42,500 bases of DNA from Sphaeroforma sirkka (Eukaryota > Opisthokonta > Ichthyosporea > Ichthyophonida). The DNA lies in NCBI GenBank assembly GCA_001586965.3, contig LUCW03000377.1, forward strand, positions 1 to 42,500, read 5' to 3'. A program made the translations under genes and the position numbers. Positions 15,601-26,712 of the stretch are shown here, in pieces. The notes under the pieces were generated by a model. That model ran no database searches. It saw only the letters and a program-made list of their open reading frames with translations, and was not told the DNA's origin. How positions within the stretch are numbered: position 1 is the first letter of the stretch; every line of letters begins with the position of its first letter.

Positions 15601-17285
15601 ATCATCCTGCGAGCAGCCTACAAATTTTTTCCTCCCTTCTGATTCTTTCGCCACCTCCCCCTCCGTAGCTGATACAATACGATCGGTTTCGGTGAGTGTA
15701 CTAACCTGTGCCCTTATACTGTGTGAACTAGCTGTCACATCACCTTCTTGCTTTGCCTCAATAGATGGTCCAGTGGCGCCCTTCTTAAGCACAACTATGT
15801 CGTGGGCCGTATCGTCATGATCGGTTTCTGTAGCCAACGGTATGTCAACTGATGCTACACTTGTGCCAGTCACCAACACATCCGTCAGTACACCTCCTTC
15901 CGCCGAGTGATCTCCGGACGCATCATGTACTATTTCGTCACTTCTCTGCGAAGTAGAAGTCGCAAGTGATTGTGCTGGGATCTGGCTTTCCGAAGCTACC
16001 TTCGCAAGGTTTATCGAGGTGACATCGTTCACAGCGTGACTTGTTGTATTCGTGCCACTTTCTGCTGCCTGCTCGACTGTTGATACGCTACCACTACTCC
16101 CTTTCGTTTGAAATTCGGCGTTGTCTTCCGCGCAAGCCTTTATTTCGCTGGCTTCAGTAGAGGAATTGTTGTGCATGACCGGCGTAGCATCAGCCTCCGG
16201 ACTTTGAGCACTGCGGATAGCTTTATTCTGTTTGACGCTATTCCCACCTTCAGACAGAGCTTCGCTTGGAACCATCTCTGAGAATGTTTCGTTGCCTTTG
16301 GTATCCGTCATCGCAAAACCACTACGAGTGTCGTCACTCGTGTCTATCGGGACACTCGCACTCGCATCAACGGCTGAATCTGAGACTTTCTCACTCATTA
16401 CAGAAGGTTCGATGGAAGTCTCCGCAGTCTCCATCCCATGATTGTTTGCTTCCAAAGTACCGGCATCACTCGTATTTCTCATTTGGGCTTGTACGGCAAG
16501 TGAAACTGGTGCATTTTCGCCCGCGCCCACTGCGCTACTCTCCGCGTCACCTTGCTGTGTCTCAGACAATGCACTTACACTACTAGCTCTAACTTGCTCG
16601 GTTTTGGCACTGCTTTGGTTAGAAACTCCGGATCGCTTCATCGAAATCCCCGCAATCTTCTTGTGCGGGGTCTGCTCCCAGAACCTCCTCCGCACAGTCA
16701 CGGAAGGAGGAATCTTGATATCCGTCAAGGCGTTGAATTTTGAATTGGGAGATCCTTGGACTATCTTGGTCCGTGCGTAGAGAGAAGTGGCCCGTGCAAG
16801 AATCTCGGGATTGTTGATCTGTTCTTTCACCTGCACCTCGCATTTGTGCAGTGAATCCTTAGGTTTGACAGGGTCTGGTACCTTGAAAGGCCCCGCCTGT
16901 ATATAGACAAGAGCACGGTTAACGGTTAGCTTGATGGATTGACTACCAAGCGTACAGCAACAAGATAGAAAGTATGTTCTAGATTAGCTCCCATAGCAAG
17001 CCAACTTTCCTTCTGAAGAGCTTGATACATAAATGGAAAAAAATTTACACGCATTACAGCAAGCCACATAGGTTTGAATCTTGTAAAGGAATGAGTTCGA
17101 TTCTGGTTGAAAAGAAGAAGTAGATTTGTACGTTGTCACTTCTGAGGTCACAAAAAGATAGATAAAATGATATGTATGCGTATTCGCCCGGTTTTAGTCC
17201 AGTTTGTATCAAGTTTTTATTCTGAATATAGACTACTCCCACTGGCGATAAACGAAGAATTTCACAAGTTATGCTTTTGTATATT

Positions 17286-17376
<91 letters not shown>

Positions 17377-17409
17377 TATATATATATATATATTACCGCA
17401 CACACACAC

Positions 17410-17458
<49 letters not shown>

Positions 17459-17498
17459 GTGTGTGAGTGTGTGAGTGAGTGTGTGTATGTGTATGTGT

Positions 17499-17540
<42 letters not shown>

Positions 17541-17874
17541 GTGCGTGTGCCATCATTACCACCACCATCACCACCACACTGCTCTCAATAATGCGTGATG
17601 ATTGACAGATGTTCGATTCACACTAGGCACTTAATATCAAGATGTGCGAAGGAGTGGAATAGATAAAAAGTCTAAAACCATGATACCTGGCTTGACTGAA
17701 ATTTAGTTTTCAATAATAATACAGTTTTTTTTTCCTAAACAAGACAGACTGGCAACATAAACAGACAATAACAAAGCAGACCTTACACGAACAGATAAAA
17801 ACAATGGGAAGTATACATACCCCAAGCTCTACTTCGGGGCACTCATTTTCTTTTCCGATGTCCACAGCCTCCAT
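9650..17874 (-). CDS. giant TACC (transforming acidic coiled-coil) protein
   Basis: TACC proteins act at centrosomes and spindle microtubules, usually with an XMAP215/ch-TOG partner and under Aurora A control. Seven minus-strand exons: 17874-17821, 16896-12607, 12429-10743, 10549-10389, 10249-10143, 10028-9953 and 9772-9650, total 6498 nt = 2165 aa, all phases matching. Residues 19 to about 1448 (one 4.3 kb exon) are Ser/Thr/Glu-rich and look disordered, after a basic patch [18 protein letters not shown]. Residues about 1449-2010 form a continuous coiled coil. The last ~155 residues match the TACC domain: [16 protein letters not shown], then [30 protein letters not shown], and a final helix [18 protein letters not shown]. 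The length is unusual: most family members are under about 1100 aa, though vertebrate TACC2 can be longer. I saw no tandem SDP repeats. Divergent from ALG13, about 500 bp apart. Confidence 0.92.
17275..17570. repeat. (TA)n, (CA)n and (TG)n microsatellite in TACC intron 1
   Basis: A run of TA blocks is followed by about 11 CA units, another TA block and then a TG/TATG block. It sits in the 924-bp first intron of the TACC gene. Both strands read as open dipeptide frames, which are not genes. Confidence 0.9.
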
Positions 17875-18374
17875 CTTCGCTCAGCTAAAGCTTTCAAAGT
17901 CATTCGCCAGCCGGTATAGGCAATTATGTTTACATATATAGCGTGTCGAGCACGACTGACGTAGACTCACACACGCGTGCGCAGCAATGATTATGCACGG
18001 GATGTCCACAGATGAGGACACTTTAGTATTCATTAGGAGACCTCACCTGAAAACAGTATGTATTCATAAAATAATCAAAAATCAATGATAATCTCTCCGA
18101 GATTTTTTGAGAAATCAGTTTCAAAAAACCCCGCCCATTTGTGAACCAATCATATCTGGTTTATTTATGTAACATATCTGTATTGCTACCCCCTGGCGGC
18201 CTCCTGCTGGTAAATATTGCTTTGCAGAATTGCAGTAGGGATCGCTGATGTCGACTTTGAGGGAGGGGGGGGGAATCGGCCTATAAAAAAATGCATAAAA
18301 AAAATGTATTTCATGTACACAGCGCGAACACACACCGTATGTGGGCTTGTGTATGAAGACACTGTACAGATAAT
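17875..18374. other. divergent intergenic region, TACC / ALG13
   Basis: About 500 bp separates the two start codons, so it should carry both promoters. I see a G-run near 18260-18275 but no TATA box or other motif that I can place with confidence. Confidence 0.4.
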
Positions 18375-20172
18375 ATGTCAGCCGAGAGTGCTTACGCGTT
18401 CGTGACAGTCGGATCAACCGAATTCGACAAGCTGATAGACGCGGTATGGTAGCGTACTGTGGAATTTGACCATATGCAGCGATACAGAGATTATGAGGCA
18501 ACCAGCTAGTCAAATTATACACCGCTTCTATCTGAACCGAGATTATAGATAGTTTAAGAGTGTGAACCTGAACGTATGTGGACCGCTGTTTTAGATCAAG
18601 TGTGTCCGCAGCAGCTCCATCAGCCTTTAAAATATACTGCTTTGAGCATAGGATGTGCTCACGATGCGGTTCCTGATAGGATTAACCAGCACGAACTCTC
18701 TTTGTCAACATAAATTCATATCTTATTGTATCTCTCTGGAGATTTTCAACCCTCTCAGAAATCAAACAGTTGTGCGCGCATGAAAAAGATTCGAATTCTG
18801 CCTCAAAGTTTTTACCACGGATACCTGATGTTGACTTAGCACCATTTGACAACAACGCATAGTCCTCGAGCGCGTATGCGTGCGATTATGCAACCAGTCA
18901 AGTGCGAGTCCAATATGTAGCGCATGCAACGTCATATGTACATGTAATAAGCTTATGTAATATCTGTTCTTCTGTTCCTTTCGTGTATCTTGTACTGCCT
19001 ACACGCAGCACTCACAGCACTTCTCGCGTTTTCCTATGCCCTTCGTTGGACTGGGGTTTTGCTAGCCAATTCGTTGCTCTACTTAGTGTATGGCATATCT
19101 ACGGCCCGATAGGTTTCTACCATAGGAGGAAAAATAAACTGAACTAAAATACCACGATAGCTTCTGTCACGAAATATTACTGTGCGCTCTACCGTACGAT
19201 ATTATAGTGAGGCCTACTGACCCCAAGGGCTGATTATGATATCCATTTATGCTAGGTGTTGGCAGATGAGGTACTACTTGAACTCAAGAGAAGGGGGATA
19301 AAGCGGCTATTGTTGCAAATTGGTCGAGGAAGTGAGGATTCTGTTCGAGAATGCTGCGCAGCCAACAACACGGCGATACCTATAACATACTACAGGTTCA
19401 AGTCTTCCCTGCTAGAAGATATTAGCAATGCAGACTTGGTCATTAGTCACGCTGGTAGGTCGATTCGCATTTTTTGATAGCGTACGACTGTGAGTGCTCA
19501 ACCAAGTTCAAATTCTCGGAGAGAGCTTAGCAGGTGCTTCGTACTTATTTCAATTGACAGATAATAGATGGTAATTATTGCTTGTGCTATGTCTACCTTC
19601 CTACAGGATCCGGGACGTTACTAGAGTCGCTTGGGGCGAAGCGGAAATTGGTGGTAATTGTCAACGAGGATTTAATGGATAACCACCAGATAGAGCTGGC
19701 AGAGCAGCTGAAAGCCATGGGTCACGTTGCCTTTGGAACGTCCAGGTATTTACATATCTATGGCAGTACAGTATTAAAATTGCGGTGAAAGCCTAGTCCC
19801 TGCTCTTATCTATGTGGGTAGTATATACACAATATCCATAGTTGGCCTGTGCCATGAGCAAGCGGATTTAAGATATACCATTCGCTATGGCCTGTACCAT
19901 GAGCGAGAGGATTTAAGATATACCATTCGCTACTACAAAAACAATATCTGTGCCGCCAACACAAATGTATGTGCTGACGGGTCGATGGATTTTGTATGCC
20001 CTTTCTGGGATCTACTTGTGAAACCTATTTACCGTATACTGCAATCTCCTTTCACAGAACTCTACCAAGCCTGCTCGAAGACGACCAAACATGGGGCCAT
20101 CTGCTCGACTACCCCGATAGAGACCCTTCAATATTTGCGAACTATGTGGATAAGCAGCTTGGTTTTGAATAG
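18375..20172 (+). CDS. ALG13: UDP-GlcNAc transferase subunit ALG13 (short form)
   Basis: Catalytic subunit that adds the second GlcNAc to dolichol-PP-GlcNAc on the cytosolic face of the ER, held there by the membrane partner ALG14. Four exons: 18375-18443, 19256-19454, 19607-19745 and 20058-20172, total 522 nt = 173 aa, phases 0, 1 and 2 all matching. Motifs in order: FVTVGSTEFDKLIDAV, RLLLQIGRG, YYRFKSSLLEDI, ADLVISHAG, SGTLLESLGAKRKLVVIV, NEDLMDNHQIELAEQL and a C-terminal LPSLLED. These are the GT28-type nucleotide-sugar-binding signatures of ALG13. The length fits the stand-alone form (about 165-200 aa), with no OTU or Tudor extension. The start was set by the first-exon ATG directly before the conserved FVTVGST. 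The stop lies about 60 bp from the COX16 stop on the other strand. Confidence 0.96.
19844..19933. repeat. 45-bp tandem duplication in ALG13 intron 3
   Basis: Two adjacent copies share GCCTGT, CCATGAGC and GGATTTAAGATATACCATTC with only a few differences. The sequence lies inside the intron between the third and fourth ALG13 exons, so it does not alter the protein. Confidence 0.9.
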
Positions 20173-20232
20173 CACAAAAAATGCTTACAGCTGCTGTTAT
20201 ACATAGGCATAAACTCGCGGGTGTGGAGATCG

Positions 20233-20989
20233 CTAAGGCTTAGTTGTGTTATTTTGTAATGATTCTTCAAGGCCGTCAGGTCGGGCAACCCTGACATTCT
20301 CCCAGTTTTCTAGATCCATGTCACTGAGGCGCTGCAAGTGTAAAGTAGACCGGGTGGTAACCCCAAATTATATATGTGCAATATACATAGACAACGTATA
20401 GACTGCACACGGTAAGACCACCACGTGGTTGCGGTTAAAATAATGAGTTCACATCCTGAAAGAATCGCAATATCTAAGATCTCGTACATATTATAACGTA
20501 CGAAGTATACGTGCATACCTCATATTCTGCTTGCATGTCGAACTTGCGTTTGTTCTTCTCTAAGTGTGCTAGCTGCTCCTTCGTGAACTGTAAGAAGTGA
20601 TATCAAGAAAGAGGAGATTGATGATCATCTACAGTATCTAGCAGACATAACCACACACAGAATCGAAGTGCGGTGTCCTTACTGTCTCACTCAAGGTGTT
20701 TGCTGCGTACCTTGGAGACATCGATCTCGTGCTTTTCGTACCGGGTTGAGGTGAATTCTGCAAGACCATAGGCGCCTCCAACCTATGCGAGATAAATAAA
20801 TTGATATTGAGTTTTCTTACGGCCCTTTATGAGTGCATAGTTTTTGTACATACCTCTTATGAAATCAATGTTCAAATGAACAGAAATATACGATATAATA
20901 GTAACAAGCGCGATCCGTACCATCATGACAAGAAAAGGCAAGCCGAACTTGAAAAATGGTTGGTCTAATGTTCTGCGGACTCTGCTCAT
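20233..20989 (-). CDS. COX16: cytochrome c oxidase assembly factor COX16
   Basis: Small mitochondrial inner-membrane protein that helps build the COX2/CuA module of complex IV. Four minus-strand exons: 20989-20921, 20782-20711, 20587-20519 and 20331-20233, all phase 0, total 309 nt = 102 aa; the human protein has 106 aa. The N terminus is basic (SRVRRTLDQPFFKFGLP). A single hydrophobic segment GLPFLVMM continues into VGGAYGLAEFTSTRYE, the most conserved part of the family. Then come the charged stretch LEKNKRKFDMQAEYE and the diagnostic DLENWENVRVARP near the C terminus. Introns are short (about 120-190 bp). The gene converges on ALG13 and is divergent from the DUF2520 gene. Confidence 0.95.
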
Positions 20990-21309
20990 CTTTTATTCTA
21001 GGAAGACACGCTCTGACGTCGTAGAGGTGAATTAGAAGGATGCTTCTGTTTACAGCGACGCTTGTTGCACTGGCACCTGTTCCGAGTTAATTTGAGTGTG
21101 CAGACTGTAGCCTCGCACACAATCCTTAAAAATTAAATACAAATATAAACAAAAAGCCCGCCTCGTATTCGCTTCGATATTTTTGTCATCCCCGGACCCC
21201 ACGGACCCCAGCCTTTCCCGGTGTCTCCTCCGTATTTCTTTCTTAAATATATAGCCGCCATGGATCAGGGATGACTTCAATACTAGATAAATAACTTTGG
21301 TTCGCTATT
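20990..21309. other. bidirectional intergenic region, COX16 / DUF2520 gene
   Basis: About 320 bp separates the two start codons. It should contain both 5' UTRs and a shared promoter. I see no TATA box or other clear element, only a short A-rich stretch near 21125-21150. Confidence 0.4.
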
Positions 21310-23494
21310 ATGATTGCACGGGTTGCTATTGTAGGCGCAGGCCGTGTTGGGACTACCCTCACGCGTGCTTTGGTTGAAGCCCAGTATGATGTTGTCTCAG
21401 TCATGTCACGGACGCTGGGCTCGGCACAGAAGGCTGTAAATACAGCAAATGAGAATAATTCTACCGCCGTAGACAAGATAGCAGATGTGAGTGTAGCTGC
21501 GTGCACACACGCATCTCTATCGGGTCAGTGTGTTCGTGGCAGATATCGCACTCGTAGTATATGGTTTATAAGTACAGCCTTACTTGTGTAGTTTTTTGTT
21601 CACAAGTGTTTTCACGCCTAAAATACCCCCCTTGAGCTCCTTTCCGCACTCTTAGTCAGCACGAGCAAGCAAGCATTTGTTCGATATACACAGTGTGCGT
21701 GGATTCTCTGATGGAATTGCTATGTAAGGTATCATATTCGTGCTAACGCTGTCTGGCGGAAGATTCGAAGTGCTTTCCTCGCCTACCGTTTCGTCCGTGG
21801 ACGTCATTTGATTGAGCTTGTGTGATTGCGCTTATGTGTTTCCCACTGTAGTATTCGAAAATATTTAATATGAGCACAACTCATACGGCACTACGGCACT
21901 AATTCATCATTGCACTGTCTTTGTTAATACGCTGAATTTCATGATTGTTTAATATCGGTTTGCGTTAGTACGTAGACACATTTTATAATTTTGAAGCCTG
22001 CTTGCAGGCGCCCGATATATTCTCTATTTGTCTGGTACCTAAGCAAGGGTCAATTTGGCTTTCGTCGAATATTGCATGATGTGCTATATGTTCAACTTCT
22101 TCCCTGACCCCTCGCTAGATATGATATAATACAGTATAGTTGTGGTAGAAAGAGGGTGTCATACATTCCAATCTGTCGCTTTTTTGTGCTGAATTTTCTG
22201 GTGTTGCTTTTAGATTGCAGCGTCTGATATAGTATTCCTGACGGTACCAGATGAACTGATCAAAGCAACAGCACGCGAAATTATGGAGAGCGCGGTGGAT
22301 ACCAAGGCTATCTGTCATTGTTCTGGTGCCAAATCCAGCGCCGAGTTACAATTTGCTGCCGACGCTGGAATGCGCGTCGCATCTATGCACCCGCTGCAGT
22401 CATTCGCCGACGTATGTGTCTCGCTTCAGTTTGCGTTTATAATAGTAGTCCATTGTGCTGTTATGAAATGGGGTTTTAAATCAGTCTGTAACGATTCAAT
22501 CGGACAGACATGCCAATTGTAACACTTGCCTTGATCGATACACACTTACTGCTGAATGGAAGCCAGGTACCGCTATGGCCAATTTACCGGGTACGTATTG
22601 GGCCCTAGAGGGGGTGGAAGGGTTGACGGATGAACTACAGACTATGATACAACGCTTGCAAGGAATCTGCCTACCAATCAAGCGAGATCAGAAAGTGGCA
22701 TACCACGCAGGTTAGTGCCATAACTTGTGGTGACAAGTTCGTTTCTAAGCTGAATTATATCTAGTGCTTGTTAACAACTTGTGTGAATGTATAGTAGGTA
22801 AGAAACACATAAAATGTAAGCGCCTCCCTTTGTAGATCCGTTCGCTTTCCTCGGACTGCTATCAACCTGGACAGCACTTCAACGTATAGCACTTTAAATA
22901 TACTTTTAAATAACATGTATCAAAGTTGGCCATTTAATCCGCACTCTCTCCCCTCAGGTGCTGTACTGGCATGCAACTATCTGTACACCTTGGAATCGAT
23001 AGCAACAAAAGTCATGTCACAGTCAGGAATACCACCGGAGGACTGTCTGAAAGCCCTCATGCCGTTGCTGCAAGGAACCCTGAATAACATGGGTTCCGTA
23101 GGCCTGCCTCAGGTAAGCACTTTTATAGTACTGTTGTCCTTTCCTGATTTCCTACATGGACCGCATATGGCCTGTATCCATTAGTATTTGTAATCGGCTA
23201 CGAGGATTTTAATGGGCCAGCGCTGGAACATATTGAGTGTACCAAATAGCTCTTATGGACCCACATTGACAGGCTCTGTCGGGACCCATCTCAAGAGGTG
23301 ACATACACACCGTCGAGCAGCATCTAAGCAACCTCTCAAGTATAAGCTCGCCTGAACGTGCAAGAGAAGTCTACTCTCTTATGGGCATGGAGGCCATTGA
23401 CATGGCAACTAAGCAAACAGCAGGTATCGATTCAGACACCGCTGAGCGGTTGCGTTCCTTACTGGACCCGCAGAATAAGTATTCGAATCAATAA
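21310..23494 (+). CDS. Rossmann-fold / DUF2520 protein (putative NAD(P)-dependent oxidoreductase)
   Basis: Five exons: 21310-21486, 22214-22411, 22563-22710, 22958-23112 and 23273-23494, total 900 nt = 299 aa with all phases matching. The N-terminal Rossmann domain starts at once with RVAIVGAGRVGTTL (GxGxxG) and continues with ASDIVFLTVPDELI, CHCSGAKSS and MHPLQSFAD. The C-terminal helical DUF2520 part shows LPGTYWALEG, YHAGAVLACNYLY, LMPLLQGTLNNM and ALSGPISRGDIHTVEQHL. The family is common in bacteria and related in fold to ketopantoate reductase-like and 6-phosphogluconate dehydrogenase-like enzymes; its substrate is not established. Five spliced exons show this copy is settled in a nuclear genome. 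The acceptor of exon 3 (GAAG|CCAGG) was chosen over a nearby CCAG because only it keeps frame. An AATAAA overlaps the stop codon. Confidence 0.94.
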
Positions 23495-23622
23495 AAAATA
23501 CCAACATTTAGTGATTTGTTTTATTTTCCTGGCTACATATCGATCTTATGGAACAAAAGATTTAATGGTCCACCAGCAAAGGCCAATCGAAGTTTAGTAT
23601 CTAAACCGGAAACATTGAGCTA

Positions 23623-23697
23623 GTTGCATGATAGTAACGACTATCCGTTGCATGATTGTAACAACTATAGGTTGCATAATTTTAACGACTATAAGCT
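23623..23697. repeat. three tandem copies of a 24-25 bp unit
   Basis: The unit GTTGCATGATTGTAACGACT recurs three times with small changes just downstream of the DUF2520 gene. It is too short to be a gene. Confidence 0.8.
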
Positions 23698-23943
23698 GCG
23701 TTACATAGCTTATGAGACTCGCCCGACCTGGGTCCACTCGCTGAGGTTTGTAGTGGTTTTGGGATGTCGCAATCTAACGAATTTTTCTACCACCTTCCTA
23801 TTGTCTCTAATGTGTCCTACTGAAGTTCTTTTTACTGTATAGTATCGACGAGATAGGATATAACATCCACTATCAAGAACTGCCCCAAAGGCTTACAAGC
23901 AGAATATATTGCCAACATTGTTCACAAATATATATATATATAT
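23698..23943. other. gene-free stretch
   Basis: No exon, RNA gene or recognisable element is visible between the short tandem repeat and the start of the inverted-repeat structure. Confidence 0.5.
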
Positions 23944-24042
23944 CAGACATAGTCGTCGCAGTCTTAATTGGTCTCACAAATATGTATATATATTTATGTA
24001 TCCATGTATATATGTATATATGTATATATATATATGCTTATA

Positions 24043-24102
<60 letters not shown>

Positions 24103-24111
24103 GTATATATG

Positions 24112-24188
<77 letters not shown>

Positions 24189-24209
24189 ATACATTGATAT
24201 ATATATATG

Positions 24210-24243
<34 letters not shown>

Positions 24244-24279
24244 TTATGAGACCAATTAAGACTGCGACCACTAAGTCTG
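23944..24279. repeat. inverted repeat around a (TA)n core
   Basis: A 33-bp arm at 23944-23976 and its reverse complement at 24247-24279 differ at only two positions. The shared core is CGCAGTCTTAATTGGTCTCA. The ~270 bp between them is almost wholly TA-rich simple sequence, so the whole unit can fold as one long hairpin. The right arm continues into the longer repeat described next. Confidence 0.9.
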
Positions 24280-24746
24280 ACTTCTGGGTTTGCGACCACT
24301 GTGCCTGACGCACAAGTCTGACGCGTTAAAATTGCGACTCAAAATTGCGACCACTAAGACTGACACTTATGCGTACGACCGCTAAACTTGAAGTTTACAC
24401 GTAAGTCAGCCAAGTATGAGGCTTACCCTTACCTCTCATCCACTGGACTCACACAAAAATTGATATATAATTTTATTATTATTCGTTACATGAACATGAA
24501 TGACGCAGTGGTAAAGTAAAAGATGTGTGACTATCTATGAAAATGTGTGTTTGGGGGGACACAGATTCTGTACTCGGTATGTTATATTATTTTTAAAACA
24601 AAAACAAATATATACATAATTATATAATTATATATACATATATATATACATATACATATACATATACATGTATACATGTATATATATACATACACATATA
24701 CATATATTATATATAAATATGTAAATATATATACATATACATATAC

Positions 24747-24787
<41 letters not shown>

Positions 24788-25209
24788 ATATATATATATA
24801 TTATATATATATATATTATATATATATTATATATATATATATATTATCATTATTATATATTTTTATGCATATTTATTTGATATGCACAGTACATGCACGC
24901 AATATGCATACGCATCCGCAATCTGCAATGTGTAATATGCATATGTAAAATGCATAATGTATGCATTTATTATGTATGCATACGCATATGCAATACGCAT
25001 ACATACGTGCATAATACGCATATGCATACGAATATGATGAATATGAATATGCATATGCATATGAATATGAATACGAGCCTTGTATACGCATACGCATACG
25101 CATGTACGCGTATACGCATATGCATATGCATATATATGTGCAAGAATATGAATATGAATATGAACATATGTATATGAATATGAATATGCATATGTATATG
25201 TATATGTTT

Positions 25210-25260
<51 letters not shown>

Positions 25261-25311
25261 ATAGATATATATGTATATGTATATTAAAACGTGTATATGC
25301 ATGTGTATACA

Positions 25312-25406
<95 letters not shown>

Positions 25407-25642
25407 TTGTTTATCCGCAAGGTTAAGCGTCAAACTTAAGACGAGTCGTACGCATAAGCGTCAAGTATAGCGGTCGCACGCGTAAGCGTCAAGTATAGCG
25501 ATTGCACGTGTATATGTCAGACTTAGTGGTCGCAATTTCAAGTCGCAATTTTAAAACGCGTCAGACTTTTATGCGTCATGTCTCTCAGTGGTAGTGATGG
25601 CAAGACCAAAAGTCAGACTTAGTGATCGCAGTCTTAACAAAC
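24247..25642. mobile_element. foldback-like element with long inverted arms
   Basis: The left arm (about 24250-24420) and the right arm (about 25420-25640) are inverted copies of each other. Shared words on the left arm include TTAAGACTGCGACCACTAAG, AAGTCTGACGCGTT, AAAATTGCGAC and TTATGCGTACGACCGCTA. Each arm is itself built from degenerate short repeats; in the right arm TAAGCGTCAAGTATAGCG occurs twice in tandem. The ~1 kb between the arms is TA-rich or alternating purine/pyrimidine sequence with no transposase. This matches a foldback or MITE-like non-autonomous DNA element, but I could not identify a target-site duplication or a family. Confidence 0.6.
24600..25405. repeat. TA-rich and ATGCAT-type simple sequence
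   Basis: Imperfect (TA)n blocks with TACA/TATG variants (about 24610-24860) are followed by about 300 bp of ATRCAT, GAATAT and TACGCA words (about 24893-25205), then long pure (TA)n blocks (about 25213-25252 and 25315-25382) and a (TG)n tail. No gene is supported. Confidence 0.9.
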
Positions 25643-25863
25643 CTCCATATTAATATATTTATGTATACTGTATTTATATTTTTAGACTGTAAAGGAAGTC
25701 GCCACAGGAGTTACTTATTTTTTATAATAAAAAGTATTTCTTTATTTTTTAGCCACTTATTTAAATAAATGCCACCTATTTATAAATACATTTGTTTTTG
25801 TTTTGTTTTATTATGTTTGTTTTTTGTTAAAGAAAACCTCCTCAATTTATCTGGCCAGCACCC

Positions 25864-25980
25864 GACAACGACGACACCCACCTGCCAGCATGTCGGCCGA
25901 CACATCGTACATGTCGTTTGGTTGTATGTCGTCCCGACACGTCGCCGACATCGCCGACATGTTGGTGTTGGTCCTCCCCA
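25864..25980. repeat. direct-repeat copy A with internal palindromic words
   Basis: The first ~56 bp match copy B at 26713-26767 (shared core CTGCCAGCATGTCGGCCGAC, then TCGTACATGTCGTTT). Downstream, GACACGTCGCCGACATCGCC and CCGACATG mirror the core, so the copy can also fold on itself. It sits in AT-rich gene-free DNA. Confidence 0.75.
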
Positions 25981-26712
25981 CAATAGTCTGGGTGCAGTAG
26001 GCCAGGTCAGTAGGACCACCAGTATTTTTCTCAATGTACTGATTTTTTTCTTCTGACTATTATATTATATTCATAACGGTCCCTTTGGAGTACTTTCTTG
26101 CCCTGCTCCTCGCAGAAGTATGTTTGGGATGGGCGCATTATGTAGGCGTTTGTTGTGTATTGTGTTATCTTGGACTGTTTTTTGTCGACGACGCACCACC
26201 ATGATTAAATACTTTTTACAGATGCTAACACAATTCGTTTCAAACAAACAATAAACATGACAATTGATAACCGTTACACGAACCACTTCACTCATACTAT
26301 CATTATACCTATAGCTAGAAAGATTAAGGTTCCAATTTTTATGAAGAAGCATAAAAGTCGCGTAAAAAAGCTGCTACAATACTACATGTTTACATATTTA
26401 GTTTACACATCAAATGAACAACCATATAATATGATAATTGTTATTGTGCATGCATCAATGGTGCACTTTGGCTGTCGGGTTTGTGTATTTACTATTTCTA
26501 CTTCTGTCATTGTCAAATGACAAATGTCCAGGATATTTGAATATTTCATATTTGCAAATTCTTGAGGTGCATTTCGTTTATTTTCAGGTGCAATTGATAA
26601 CTTGTGTTCACGAAATTCATTGGTGTAAAGATTTTACTGTAATTTCATTGGCTGAATAATTTGTTTTGAATGAAAAACCATATGTCGGCAAAATTGGTAC
26701 AGACGACACTGT

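Noticed and set aside
12491-16780. Many plus-strand open frames of 60-180 codons
   Set aside because: They are antisense to the large TACC exon, whose Ser/Thr/Glu-rich codons leave few stops on the other strand. None has a known motif or splice structure.
17080-17115. GTTCGATTC resembling a tRNA B box
   Set aside because: No matching A box or cloverleaf stems can be drawn around it, and it lies in TACC intron 1.
18121-18522. 133-codon minus-strand open frame in the TACC/ALG13 gap
   Set aside because: It overlaps ALG13 exon 1 on the opposite strand and shows no motif or plausible composition.
18671-18720. Candidate ALG13 start reading MRFLIGLTSTNSL
   Set aside because: It only loosely resembles the family N terminus. 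The exon at 18375-18443 encodes the true FVTVGSTEFDKLI and splices in phase.
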